DNA of 64,000 nucleotides from Neelides folsomi (taxonomy: Eukaryota; Arthropoda; Collembola; Neelipleona; Neelidae). How positions within the stretch are numbered: position 1 is the stretch's first letter; each line of letters begins with the position of its first letter. The notes under the pieces were generated by a model. It saw only the letters and a program-made list of their open reading frames with translations. It was not told where the DNA came from and made no database searches. Position numbers and translations under genes: made by a program. Shown piece by piece: positions 24,701 through 37,500 of this stretch. The stretch is taken from assembly GCA_034687125.1 (NCBI GenBank), contig JAQGBZ010000278.1, forward strand, positions 20,303 to 84,302, written 5' to 3'.

Positions 24701-25411
24701 GAATTCCTCAGCCCGCGTAACCCTACCTTTGACCTCTTCACGTAAGGCTTCATTTTATTGGCTCGTTTTCTTATCGAATTTCTAATTTTATCCCTTCTTA
24801 TCGCCCTTATGTTTGTGAGACATTTAATTGTCTGCGTAGCGTCGCAGTCGCAAGAATTCTTTCAATGAAGGTTAAATTTATCTTATAAAGAATATGCCAG
24901 TGTCAGTCATTTAATTATTTTATTCCTCTTTAATTAATTTAAGAGAAATTCAATTAAAAAAAATTCAACTTGAACTTTTATAATTTATCAATACGATCTT
25001 GGGGTTTGATTTTTAAACATTTCGAATTTTAGTTTTAGAATAAATTCTTTAATCATTAGTCATTCTGTTTACAAACAAGGGTGAACTTGTTATGATATAA
25101 TTTTACCCTTCGTATTATTTGTATTGATTGTAATTTAGAGCATTTTAAACATAATAACCTGATTTTATAAATTGCAGATTGGAAAGTTCTTTTCTAATGT
25201 GAAGTAGCATGGTGCAGGTGAAAATCAAGCGTTTGATCCTTCTTCCATCGGTTAGATCTTTTTGATCAATTAAAGACTGCAGTATCATTTAGTCCAAGGT
25301 ATTGTGAGATTCACAGCTGCGGTTTGATTATTTATTTCATTAATACATAATATAATCTTAGCAGTGAATAAATAACAGTGAATTTTAGGGAATTATTATT
25401 AATTTAAGGAT
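21794..25411. other. Intergenic region DYNLRB / HELZ
   Basis: About 3.6 kb of AT-rich sequence. The first 260 bases hold the DYNLRB 3' UTR and its AATAAA (22042-22047). The last 250 bases may hold untranslated HELZ exons. In between, several short open frames (for example 22106-22393 on the minus strand and 23851-24066 on the minus strand) have no recognisable product or splice support. Confidence 0.4.
25178..25217 (+). other. Possible 5' untranslated exon of HELZ
   Basis: A 40-nt segment lies between AAATTGCAG and CAGGTGAAAA, a plausible acceptor and donor just upstream of the HELZ start. It would be a small internal untranslated exon. The support is splice-like borders only. Confidence 0.25.
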
Positions 25412-28400
25412 ATGGTGAATTTGGACCCCGAAGAAGAGGCCAATGGGCCAACAGAGACCTCCGAGTCTCTTTTTCATCGTCAGGAGTGGGCCGAATGTCT
25501 TGCCTCGCTGAGTAATCCTGAAGAGCCAGCTCAGCTTGCCAATCGAGCTCTTCTTTACCTCAAAGTTGGTCAATTTAAAGAAGCAACTCTCGATGCTCGT
25601 CGTCTCCTTTCACATCAGGCAAATGAAATGAGAGTCAGGGGTTGGAGAATTATTCTTGCCGCTGCTGCTGCTTCACAAAATGTATTTGCCATAAATATGT
25701 ATCATTACATAATATTAATTTTATTTTCATATTTTGTTTAATTTTGAAATGGATAAAAATATATTTACATTACACTTTGTTCAGTTTTTGATTCTTATGA
25801 TTTTTATAGCTGGATCGAGTGGAAAAAGTTCTAAAAGCTTGGGAGGAATCAGCACCAACTTCCTCAGAGATGATGAGCAGTCGAACTTTAATGCGAGGAT
25901 TGATGGCAGCCATTGAGAAAGGGATCGAAATGTCAGCAGCTTTTTCAGGAATTGAAAATGCTCTCGATATTCCTTCAGAATGGCTTTCAACCAAAATTTG
26001 GAAGTAATTGGAATTATTTAAAATTGGATCATTTTATAAATTATTTAATATTTAATTAATCAATCCTAATTTCTAAATATTTAATTTTTAGGCATCGCGC
26101 TTTGCCTTCAGCAACACAGCCAAATTTCACTCTTTGCCTTAAGTTTAGATTCGGAACTTGTGAACTCGATAAAAATTGTCCAGACGCCCACGGGGAAGGA
26201 GAAATAACTGAATGGAACGAGCGAAGATCTCTTTTGTATGGACAGAAATATGACAAAATCAAAATAATATTTTTCAATCAATTGTTATTGCAATTTTAAT
26301 GATATTTTTTGACTTTTTCAGAGACGAGCTTGGAACTGAAATAGTTGAAAATACTCAAAGCGTTCTTTTGAGAGAGATGCGAGACAGCGTTGGAGATGAT
26401 GACGGAAATTCATTCCCTTCTGGCGTTAAAGCAAAGTAAATATTTAATTCTACGTCGATTCAACATTATAAAAATATTAGTATAATAGATTACTTAAAGA
26501 TAATTACTGTTAATTGAATTTAAAATATTAAAATATATTGCTAAAAATGAATTTTTTAGATGCTCCCAACCTCTTATTGTCGACTCGTTGACCCATAAGA
26601 ATTTTGCATGGAAGTTTTCAATTGAATCTGAATCTGCTTTAACACAAATTGGCCTACTTGATGACACTTACAGACAACATTTTTCAATTGCCAATGCACA
26701 CTACAATTCCAAACCTAAAACAAATCTCATTAGTGATTTGAGTGATAAAACGGTAATTACCTATTTCTTTTTAACTAAAATAACAATGTGAATTATTATC
26801 ATTTATAATTTTATTTATTAATTTTTAATCGATTTATATCATTATTTAAATAACAATTATTTTTTTAAAAACATTTCAGCAACTTGTTGAAGTATCACAC
26901 AGAGAAGGGAAGAAAGGGAAAGCCTTTACTTACAGCGTAGCCATTCAATTTAAAAGTGAAGTGTTTGGGAAATTTCACCAACGAGTTTTATTCAATTCAG
27001 CAAGAAGTGGTCGAAGCGTTCAGAGCATTTCAATCAATCTCATAAAAGAAACAGAAGGGAGTAGAAAACGTCAGGCGAAAAATCAGGAAAGCATTTTGTC
27101 TTCAACTCCAACTTGGCATTGTGGAAATGCGAACATTTTAGATGGAGTGACAGGCGAAAAAGTAAAATCGACATTAATTGGATTTCCGCTCCTTCCTTCC
27201 CGGATTACTCCCAAGAATGAGGATAAGCTTTCGATGGAAAACTACGTAGATAAAATGAGATCTTTTTTGACTGAAGAGGAAAAAGCCAGACAGGGAATCC
27301 TCTCTAAATACAATTTATCTACGAAATTAAAAATGGACGATAAATTCAATATGGGTATTACGGGAGAAACGAGATATGCAGCTCATGACTCGCTATATGG
27401 GCAACTTAAATTATTCAGGTTTGTTTATTATTCTTTTACAATATAAAGTTAACTATACTATTAAAGTTAATTATAAAATTAAAGTTTATTATACCATTAA
27501 ATATATTTATAATGGATTGTTATTGTCTGTTTATAGAGATGTTTCAGAAGATACAGCAGTTGGTCGTTTAATTCTTCGTGGCTGCACTAATGTTCTTTTA
27601 TGCAAGAGTGAAGATGCAAGGAATGCTTCTGAAGCTAATGAACTCCCGACTGTATTTCTTTGTCCAATTGTTGACAAGAGCAAGAATGTTCTTCATGTTG
27701 AGATGGGTCCTGATATTGTCAACCAGCTTGATTTGACCAAGGATATGGTCGCCGCATTCGACGTTCAGTTTCAACTCGATCGAACTGCATTTGGAGAGCA
27801 GAAGGGAGTGCTTGAGAAACTTCAATCTCATCATTTGGGAGCTTTGTTTCCTGATTGTTCTGATATCGTTCCTATACCTTGGCATCCTCATCTGTAAGTT
27901 ATCTTATAGTTATTTGTAAATTAAACATTTATTAAATTATTTACTCTTTAACAATTTTTAATTTAATGGATTTATTTCATTTTGAAAATAGGCAGTGGAA
28001 TGAAGACGTGGGAAATAGTGAATACGAGCTCAATCCCCGACAGAAAGAAGCCTTCATAGCTATTACAACAAAAGCTGATAATATTCCTCCTATTTTACTT
28101 GTCGGTATGTATTATTACAGATCTTCAAATTAACTAAATTTAATTAGATTAATTAAATTTAAAGTCTTTTAAGAGTGACATCAAGAATTAATTTTGTGAT
28201 TATGTTTTGTATTTTTAGGTCCGTTTGGAACTGGGAAAACATTTACATTAGCTAAATGCATTCATAAACTTGTGAGAGAAGAAGAAAATCGAATTCTGAT
28301 CTGCACACATTCCAACTCTGCTGCTGACTTGTACATCAAAGAATATGCCAAGGATTGGACAAGTGAAATCTCTCAAGTTTTGAGAGTTTATTACACTGGA

Positions 28401-31078
28401 CGTGCTTTGAACACGGTTCATCCAAGAGTCAAAGCTCATTGTCTCATTGTTGATGGTTCCATTAGAACTCCAACCCTACAGAATGTTATGGATGCGAAAG
28501 TGGTGGTGGTCACATTGTCAACATCGTTGTATCTTCTGGAACTTTCTCTTCCGGAAGACACCTTCACACATATATTCCTGGACGAAGCTGCTCAAGCGAT
28601 GGAAGCTGAAGCTGTTCTTCCTTTGGCATCGGCCGGCCCTTTAACTCGTATTGTTCTGGCTGGTGATCATCTCCAGCTCAGCCCAGAACTCTTTTCAACC
28701 GGTGGGAGGGAACTTGAAGGAAGTTTGCTCGAGCGACTCCACGCTTTATATATGAAGGCTAAAGATACACATCCTTGCAATTTGCTATTGAACAAAAATT
28801 ATCGTTCACATTCTGCGATTGTTTCTTTTGCATCAAATGCTTTTTATAAAAGGAGACTCGAATGTGCTAGGGAACAGCCAGCTCATGATGTTGTAAGTTT
28901 TACTAAATTTATTAAATTAATATTTAATTAAATTTTAATTAAATTAAAAACACACTGCGTAATTACATATTATTATGTCTTATGGTGGCTTATTTATACA
29001 AGAGAAAGTTATTATCTTACATTATGTTTTTAATTAAACTTACATTAATTAAACTTTAATTAATTTTGCAGTTTTATCCTCTTACACTTTTTACTGCAAG
29101 AGGAGAAGAAGCTCAGGACGAAGATTCAACTTCTTATTATAACCTTTCTGAAGTTTATGAAGTGGTTGAAAGGGTTAAAAAGTTGTTGAAGGATTGGCCC
29201 GAATCTTGGGGAGATAAGAGGAACGAAGCATCCATTGGAGTTCTTACGCCTTATGCCGATCAGGTTACTATATTACGTTTTACAAAAACTTTAATTTAGT
29301 ATTTTATTGTTATTTTTCATTAATGTTTTTAAATCTCATTTATTAAGGTTACTAAAATTCGATCTCAATTGAGAATCTGTGGTCTTCATCATGTATCGGT
29401 CGAAAGAGTGTTCAATGTTCAAGGTAAAATATTACTAAAATCAAAAAATCTTAACTCTTAACGATTAATCTTTTATTTAAACAAATTTATTATTTTGTTA
29501 TTAGGAAAACAATTTCGTGCAGTATTTCTGAGCACTGTGCGTTCCCATAAGCCATGGGTTCGAATTTTACCAGAAGCTGTTGGAGCAGAAGTTGATCTTG
29601 GATTCTTTTCCAATCCTAAGTTATTGAACACAGCCCTTACGAGAGCACAAAGTCTTGTGGCTGTTGTCGGAGATCCCGTGTCACTTCTTTCAATAGGAAA
29701 ATGTAGGAAATTATGGGAAGATTTTGTTAAAATTGTCAATGAGAAGAAATCTCTTTACGGCATTACTTTCGAAGACATGAAGAAGAACATAGAAGGAATT
29801 GAATTGCGACTCACATGGGGACTTAATCCACTCGCTTCTGAATTTACTCCCAAGACTAATAATACGTTGACCACACTAGACAATACAGAGAACGAGGGAG
29901 AAATCGTTGAAGAAGAAAAGAAAATCACTCAACCTATGTTTCCCCCTAAACCTCCTCAACAATTAATGATGAATTCTCACGAGGCTTTCGTTGGGCCACC
30001 AATTCAACAAGTTGAATTTCAACCTCGCCCACTTATGAAATTGATTCAACCTCCACAAATTCAACAACCTCTTTTTGTTTACAATCGACCGATTTTCCCT
30101 CAGCATATGAATCACGTCTCTGTCCCACCATCAGCTCCGATGCAACCCAGGCCTGGTCCAATTAATCGTGATCCCAAATTGGCATATCCATTTATTCAAC
30201 CTCAAATGCAATTTGGAAAAGAAAAATTAACTCCAATTTCTTCACATTCACATGGTTTAATGCCACCAATGGCAATTCCTCAACCACCAACTCCGCCACA
30301 ATTTTTCCAACCTCCGCCATTTACTCATCCTGATGTTGTTTACATTTCGAATCAAAAGTATTCACAACCAGGACCTTATCAACCATCTCCCAACACCTTG
30401 GTCCGACAACATCAAATGTCTCCAGTTCAACCGATGTCACTTTCTCCATTTCAATCACAAATGCCCATGCAACAGATTCAACCTACACCACAACAGTTTT
30501 ATCTCATTGCAACACGGGCCCAGCGACTTCCACCTCCACCACAACATCCATCAGTCCAACAAGCGTATCATGCAGAGAGGACGAGACTTCCTACTCCATT
30601 GGTTGCCCCATACCCGCCACAACCCATTCATAGACCGATAAGTAACAATAATAATTCGGTAAATTCTATGGGACGTCCGATGGGACAACCGAGTTCTTCT
30701 ACACTTGGTCCTTCAACGGATGATTATAGCCGGATTCCAGAAGTCAACCCAGTGTTTATGAATTCGGTCATTAAGGCTTATATGAACAAATCGATCCCAG
30801 AACCGGGGAATCAAACGGAATTTGTGAACCAACGCCGTCCGCAGAATGATGGGGACAGCGGGTGGAGGGCAGTTGGGAAAGAAAAATCTGCCTGGACGTC
30901 GCAACATCATCCACAAATGGCTCAAATGCCTGACAGAAGACCAGTACCTTTGATGTCAATGACAATTCAACCAGAATGCAAAAGCAACTCGAGTTCTTCT
31001 GTTCCTTCTTATGCCAATATTGTCAAGAAGGGAACAAGACCACAGATGAATGGGAACCATTCAAATGGATATCATTAA
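25412..31078 (+). CDS. HELZ: HELZ, CCCH zinc-finger SF1 RNA helicase, twelve exons
   Basis: UPF1-like superfamily 1 helicase linked to mRNA turnover and translation in the cytoplasm. Exons are 25412-25681, 25810-26003, 26092-26235, 26322-26435, 26560-26752, 26880-27418, 27537-27893, 27992-28104, 28219-28892, 29072-29263, 29348-29423 and 29505-31078, giving 1479 residues. The N-terminus is a TPR-like helical part (residues about 15-90). A single CCCH finger, [19 protein letters not shown], follows near residue 175. Helicase motifs are [10 protein letters not shown] (I), [15 protein letters not shown] (Ia), DEAAQAME (II), AGDHLQLSP (III), NYRSH (IV), VQGKQFR (V) and [13 protein letters not shown] (VI region). 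The last 400 residues are Pro/Gln-rich and disordered, ending near [13 protein letters not shown], which aligns with the C-terminal SYASAL element of human HELZ. Human HELZ is longer in this tail. The start ATG matches an intact N-terminal helix. AATAAA is at 31234-31239. Confidence 0.95.
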
Positions 31079-33069
31079 TTATGAGATAAGATCAATTTAA
31101 AGAGACTTTTTTTATTGAGACTAGATTAGATTTACAATTATAGTATATAGTTAGATTTTTATAATATTTATAGCGTTAAAACAAGTGAAAATAGAGTTTG
31201 AGCAATTTTATAAAGATAATGAATTTAAAATGGAATAAAAATGTATTTTGAGGGTTATCTCTGATACTATAAGAGTTTATTTTATGTTTTTGTTAGATCG
31301 TTTTTTTCTTAGTTTCGTCTTTAGTTTGGAATATTATCATATTATAGAGATTGTTATTTTTCGAGAGATAGATAATGTAATTATCTTTAATAATGAATTT
31401 TGTTATATTTATGCTTTTAATGAATTAAGGTTTGAACAATTAGTTTATAGGTTTATACGATTTAATCGAATTTCGGATATTTTTAGTTTCTTAAAGAGAA
31501 AGCTTTTGGATAATGAATTATGATTTATAAAGATTTATTGTAAGTCAAGAATTAGATAATTTAATAATGGAAACAAAGAGTTTATTTGAAGCTTGTCATG
31601 TTGATTTGATATAAGAGTTTGCTCCACGAAGGTTAAAGAATGTTAATTACAAACTGAACGGATTCAGCAATTAAAATTGTATTATATCTCTAAAATATGA
31701 AGATTGTATCGATTTAGATAAATCGTCATCTTTTAGAGATAGGTATTAGATGCTGATGATGACAAAATATTTTTTGTAATTGAATCTTTGAGATGAAAAG
31801 TTGAAAAGAAATTAATTTATAAGAACAATGAGAGTAATGAAATCAACAGAGAATATTAATTAATTAATATTGCGATATAATGCTGGTATATTGAATTTAT
31901 TTATTATGAGAAAGAGGTTCAAGGGATTGTTTAAAACATAGAAAGATAATGGTGATTGTCGGTAGTTAAGTAAAAGGGTTAATTAAGTATTAAGAGTTTA
32001 AGGTAATGTGTCATTTCTTGTGGAAGGTTTTTCCCCTCAAAGTGTTCCACTTTTAAGCAGCTCAAGTTCTAAAAATTTTCCACTAGCTTGGAACACTAAT
32101 TTTATAACTTGAGGTTTTTCCCTTCCACTCTACCCTTTGTGACATGAAGACATTTATGATAATGATTAATGACTCAATTTGGTGTTTTAATTCTTTTAAT
32201 GGAATCGGTTTTTTATATTATGAAATAATTGAGGAAGTTTTAATAAGCAAAGCGGTATGAAACGAATGTTGAGAAATGACACATTATAAGTATAAGTATG
32301 GAGTAAGATTTTATTAAATGATGATGATCCTCGGATCAATTTTATGTTAAAAGTTTGATCAAATTGATACAATGAATTAAATTCAGTTAAATTGAAAAAA
32401 AACGTGTGAAGTTGTTTAATCTCATTCAATTAATTATACATTCATCACTGTCATTCATATGATTTTTTAATATAATTGAATATACTGTAAATCACAACCA
32501 GACAAATCAAGTCATTAATTACATTTAATTGCAATTGTACACATTTTAATTCTCGTATAACATTGAAGGAGAAACGTCTACATTTGCAGCCTACAGCTAA
32601 ATCCCGGTGTGGTAGAGAGGAGAAAAGTTCAGATTCAGAGCCGGTTGTTTGAGAGCAAGTTTGGGAGCAAATTGAATCATTTTCTTTTTCTGAATTTCCC
32701 ATTTATAGTTTTTCCCATTTTAAAATTTTAGCATCTTCATATGATATTTAAATAACAAAATAACATTGTCATTTCATTAAAATATCGTATGCATAATGAT
32801 GTTATCATTGCTAAATCTTTGCTATAAAATAATTTTAATTTGACAGCGATATTAAATACTCGAATCAAACAAGCCTGGTGTAATTCAGGGTAAGAATTAA
32901 TTCAAACATTATTTTTATGTTACTTTATGTTTGATAAAATAAATATTTAATACATCGATCTAGAACATTAATTAAAATAAATTTAATCATACAATCATTT
33001 AATTATTGTATATTTATAGACTTTAAGCAAGTTTGCAAGCAAAGTTGATAAATTGATATTGACAAAAAA
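31079..33069. other. Intergenic region HELZ / XPA
   Basis: About 2 kb of very AT-rich DNA. The HELZ 3' UTR with AATAAA at 31234-31239 occupies the first part. Short open frames at 31248-31523 (+), 32196-32429 (-) and 32451-32702 (-) are AT-driven and unrecognised. The XPA promoter should lie in the last few hundred bases; no TATA box stands out. Confidence 0.45.
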
Positions 33070-34159
33070 ATGGAACTATCTGACACTCAACGTGAAAGAA
33101 TTGAAAAAAATCGCCAAGCTGCAAAGAAGCGTCTTGCCCAAAATTTACAGAATTCTCAATCAACTTCCAATGACCTTCGAGTGATCTCTTCTGCTCCCGT
33201 TAGCTCACCCGACCTTCCCCGACCTTCAAAGAGATTCAAAAACGACAAAGAGGCCGAACTGTTCCATGACATGAAAGAAGTGGCCCATGAAGGAACAGTG
33301 GTTAGAGTTCAAGGGAGCAAATTAATTGATACCGGTGGAGGATTCTTTCTTGAAGAAAAGGATTTACTTGGGCCGCCTGAAGAAGTCCAAGCGCCACTTG
33401 TTCCCATTCCCGCTCCAATAATTCCTACCGATGCTCCGATATGTGTGGATTGCCACAAAGAATTCGTCGAATCCTTTCTTTTAAGGACATTTGATTACGA
33501 TGTTTGCGATGGTTGCAAGTAAGATGTTATGCTATGTTATCCCACATTAAAAAAATTAAAAATCTAATATTATTAATATGTTAATTTAGTTTATTTCATA
33601 ATTTTATAATTATTTTAAAGGGACATGGAGGAAAAACATGTTTTAATAACAAGGACGGATGCTAAAAAAGAATATTTATTAAAAGACGTTGACTTCGATC
33701 GAAGGGAACCAATTCTCAAGTTTATCTCAAGACCAAATCCCCATAATCCAAGATGGGGAGATATGAAGCTTTACTTACGATTACAAGTATTAACTTCAAT
33801 TATTGTTATTTCATCAATTAAACACTAGATCTCCCAATAACCTATAATGAAATGGAATTAATCTTAATCTCTCAATTTGTTACTGACAGATAGAGAAAAG
33901 GGCTGTTGAGATATGGGGCTCTATAGAGAGGATCAAAGAAGAAGAGGAGAAAAGAGAAGAGAATCGATGTAGCAGTAAAATAAAGAAATACAATAAGAAA
34001 ATGGATGGGTTGAGAAAATTGGCTCGGTCGTCTTTGTTCAAGCGGAATTCCGCAACTCACATTCACACATTTGGACCTGAAAGTTACAACGAGGAGGATG
34101 ACACATACACCCATACATGTTCGTCTTGCGGGGCGGAGGAAACTTACGAGAAAATGTGA
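33070..34159 (+). CDS. XPA: XPA DNA damage-binding repair protein, three exons
   Basis: Scaffold of nucleotide excision repair in the nucleus that binds damaged DNA junctions together with RPA and ERCC1-XPF. Exons are 33070-33518, 33621-33786 and 33890-34159, giving 294 residues (human XPA is 273). The four-cysteine zinc finger is CVDCHKEF near residue 118, closing with CDGC at the exon 1/2 border. It is followed by [27 protein letters not shown] and [23 protein letters not shown], the DNA-binding core. The C-terminus has [20 protein letters not shown] and then [13 protein letters not shown], like the TFIIH-binding end of XPA. The N-terminus has a lysine/arginine helix [20 protein letters not shown] run ([11 protein letters not shown]) matches the ERCC1-binding motif. 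AATAAA is at 34387-34392. The GRAM-domain gene starts 436 bases further on. Confidence 0.96.
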
Positions 34160-34595
34160 TGGGGAAACAACAATAACTTTTGTTTTCAATTGGAAAACTT
34201 TTTAAAACTTTCACCTGGACTTTTCATGTAATGACCAGTTTTAAGTTTATTTCCCTTATTAAAACTTTTTTTACAACTTGTGAGCTGACAATAGATTTAA
34301 ATGATTATTCTTAAGGGTATTAAAGAGAATATCATTGTTGTCATTTTAATCCCATTGATTTACTCAATGTAAAATGAAGATTGAATAATAAAGTTTCCTG
34401 AACAAAGGAAGTTGTATCATCATTTTGTGAATGGGCGAGTGAGTGCCGGATACCCGGGTATTTCCATCCCCGGTTCCGAAATGGATGGGGGCGTAGAGAG
34501 AAGTTCTTATCTATGAAAGAGACGATCGATCGTGTTCGCGTTTGCGTTTCAACCGGGTGGCTTCGTCTCCACCCGAAACACCCGCCGACCTCCTC
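34160..34595. promoter_or_regulatory. XPA 3' UTR and promoter of the GRAM-domain gene
   Basis: The XPA AATAAA is at 34387-34392. Right after it, from about 34430, the sequence becomes GC-richer up to the ATG at 34596, consistent with promoter and 5' UTR of the downstream gene. Confidence 0.45.
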
Positions 34596-37500
34596 ATGGA
34601 CACTTCAACTCCCCACGGCCTACACATGAGGTGAGAAAATTGCAATTAGCACCTGCAATAAAAACTCTTCAATTAAATCCATTTTAACTTGAATCCATTA
34701 GGCACACAGGGGAGGATGGAAGTCAGGAGGATTCACCAATGTAAGTCATCTCTATTATCCATTTTTATCACAAAATCCCAAAATCTTATTCTTTTTTTCC
34801 GCTCTAAATATCTATATTTTAAGTATAATTTTACCAAACCTCAAGAGCTCATTTCAGTAATTGGACTAGGGAATTTTACAAGTAAAGAGAAGGGACTTCT
34901 TGTTATAAGTTATAATTTAAGCTCTATTGAGAAAGCCACACATATGAAATCCCAATCGGTCATGGAGTAAAATCCAAATGCATTCATTTATGCATAAGTC
35001 GATAAATGTTCATTTCATCTCTTACGAGGCTCCTTCAGTTTTCCACGGCTCCTCTTTATAAATGTATGAAGGGCAAAGAAAGATAAAAAAGTCTGTTCAA
35101 TTGAATTAAATTTTCCATTCGGCCCTCAATAATAGCAATAGAACCAATATGTCATAAATGCACTATAAAATATTATTAAATTCAATATGAATTCATACAC
35201 AGGATATGAGCACATCAATTAATATCAACTAGGTATTAATATTTATACATTGGATTTATTGCTGCAGTTTGTATACTGTTACACATCATGTTGGTTTTTA
35301 ATTTTAGATACAAAATATACATTCTGTACATTCATTCCTGTTCATTCTTAAATATGTAGTTGTATTTAGATATATGGTCACACGTTGGTTTCCTTACTAT
35401 TCGAGGAGACTGTCGAAGGCAAAGGATGGAGATAGAGAAGTTCATATCATTCTTATCTCCTATTTGCTGAAGCGGGTTATCACGGGCATGGTAGTTGTAA
35501 GGAGACAGAGTTGAATATTCTTTTGATTGGGGAGATGGGTGGCGGGTCGGGCGGGAGCGAGTCAGAATCCACGGATTCATCCGATTATTTACCGTCCAAC
35601 AACAGGTGAAAAATTGATTAATGCCCACCTTCATTTATGAATTATCGTCAAATTTTTATTAGCCAAAATCACGAACACTTTGAGAGTTTGCCTCATAAAC
35701 ATACATTATTGTATTTATATGTAACAACCTTATAAATACATTCAAGTTACTTATAAATACTACAATAAATAATAATATCATTAGAATTTTTATTTCAAGA
35801 TTACATTTTATAGGCATATAAAAATAATACTTTCATTGTCGTTAAAAATTTCTTGTTAATGTATACTATAAAATCCAGGTTGGAACCGGTAGAGTCTAGA
35901 GTCAAATGCAAACGTATTTATTTCGCAGAAGCTTTTATTGTGATCTACATAATAATAAATAAATACAATTATACACTTGTGCAATTGAAGTATTGAAATG
36001 AGCACTTGTGGAAATCAACATTTATTAAATTGATTATACCGGACATTAAACTTTTATTTTTTTAATTTCTGTATTAAAATGGAATTTAATTTGATTAATT
36101 GTAAGAAACGTTTATTTGATTGTTTAGGATGAATGTTCGTTCGAATGGAGTATCCAACCGGGTTTTCCACGCTTCTCTCACTCCAGAGCCAAACCATGTT
36201 ACGAAAAGGTGAGGTCACATGAATTGTTGATTATTCAATTACATACACATTATTATCCCGATCGATTTATCAATGCTCCTCATTTATTCTCCATTTTATC
36301 CTTTATGAATAATTGAGATGGAGAGCGTAATGTGTTTAAGCCCCATTAAACCATTCCGATGATGATGATTTGATGAAGGGAAGATACTCCAATTTTCAAT
36401 CCCAATAAATAACGACTTTTCTCTTTGAATATTTCATGAGAGAATTTGGCATTAAATTCTTTGCTTAATATCGCTGTATGTACATATTAAACCCATTTAC
36501 TTCATTTGGACACAACTTGGGTGTATGATTCCCTCATCAGTCATGTTATTGAAGGTCTACTCGTAAATGGGCAATTTTATTTATTTCCTGGAAGAAAGTT
36601 CTTAAGGAAGTTTGACATGTTCAGTATTGATATAACTTGTTTCTCCAATGTTTACCTTTTATATTTAAATTCAATTTCTCAACTTTTTTTTACTATTTAT
36701 TATAAAACATTGAAGCATTAAAAATTAAGTCAGTTTATAACCAAAAAGTGTTTATTAAATATACTGAACTTTAATGTTATTATGCTACATAACATTACAT
36801 AGATTTAATATAAATAGTGAATAGTTGCAAATCAACATTTGGATACAGTGTGCATAAAATAGATAAAGTTAAACATGTGAGGAATTGTCGCAAGGTGTTT
36901 GCTTCGCCCAATGTCAAATTAAACTCAAAATGATAATAATTGTTGAGAGGTTAAACATTCGTGAGGAGATAAGATAAATTTTATTATAGTTATATTTAAT
37001 AGTGGTTCTAGCAAAGAATGAAATCTCTGATGATGATTGAATAGAATCAAATATGAATTCAACATATTTTTGATATCCAATTTGTGTATATATGAACCTT
37101 TGAGTTTGCATTCAACTCGATGAAATTGTGGTTGAAGCTTCTATTCCTTCGAAGAATGCAAAAGTGGAAATCGGAGAAGCGTCTTCCTCCAAGGAACGAT
37201 CCGGATAGTAGTGAGGAAGAGGAAGATGAAGCTCCGTCTAATCTGTTAGACTTCCTCTTTCATCCCCTTTTTAAGCTCTCCTTTATCTACGGACACTAAT
37301 TAGCAAATGGTGTCATTTATATCATAATTCCAATTATTTCTAAATATTTCCTTTTTTGCTTTGTAGGGAGAGTTTGAAGCAGTTGAGTGTGAGTGCTCCA
37401 GCGATGCGAGTGAGCACACTGAGATCTCCCAACGAGAACTCGGAATTTGCCCCGTCGTCATCCAAGTCGAGGCAGAAAAAGTTTCACAGACATTTTAAAT

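Noticed and set aside
29535-29570. A GGTTCGAAT sequence resembling a tRNA B box.
   Set aside because: It is inside a HELZ coding exon and no A box lies at the right distance.
31248-32702. Short frames downstream of HELZ (31248-31523, 32196-32429, 32451-32702).
   Set aside because: Composition is dominated by Ile, Phe, Tyr, Leu and Asn as expected of AT-rich noncoding DNA; no splice support.
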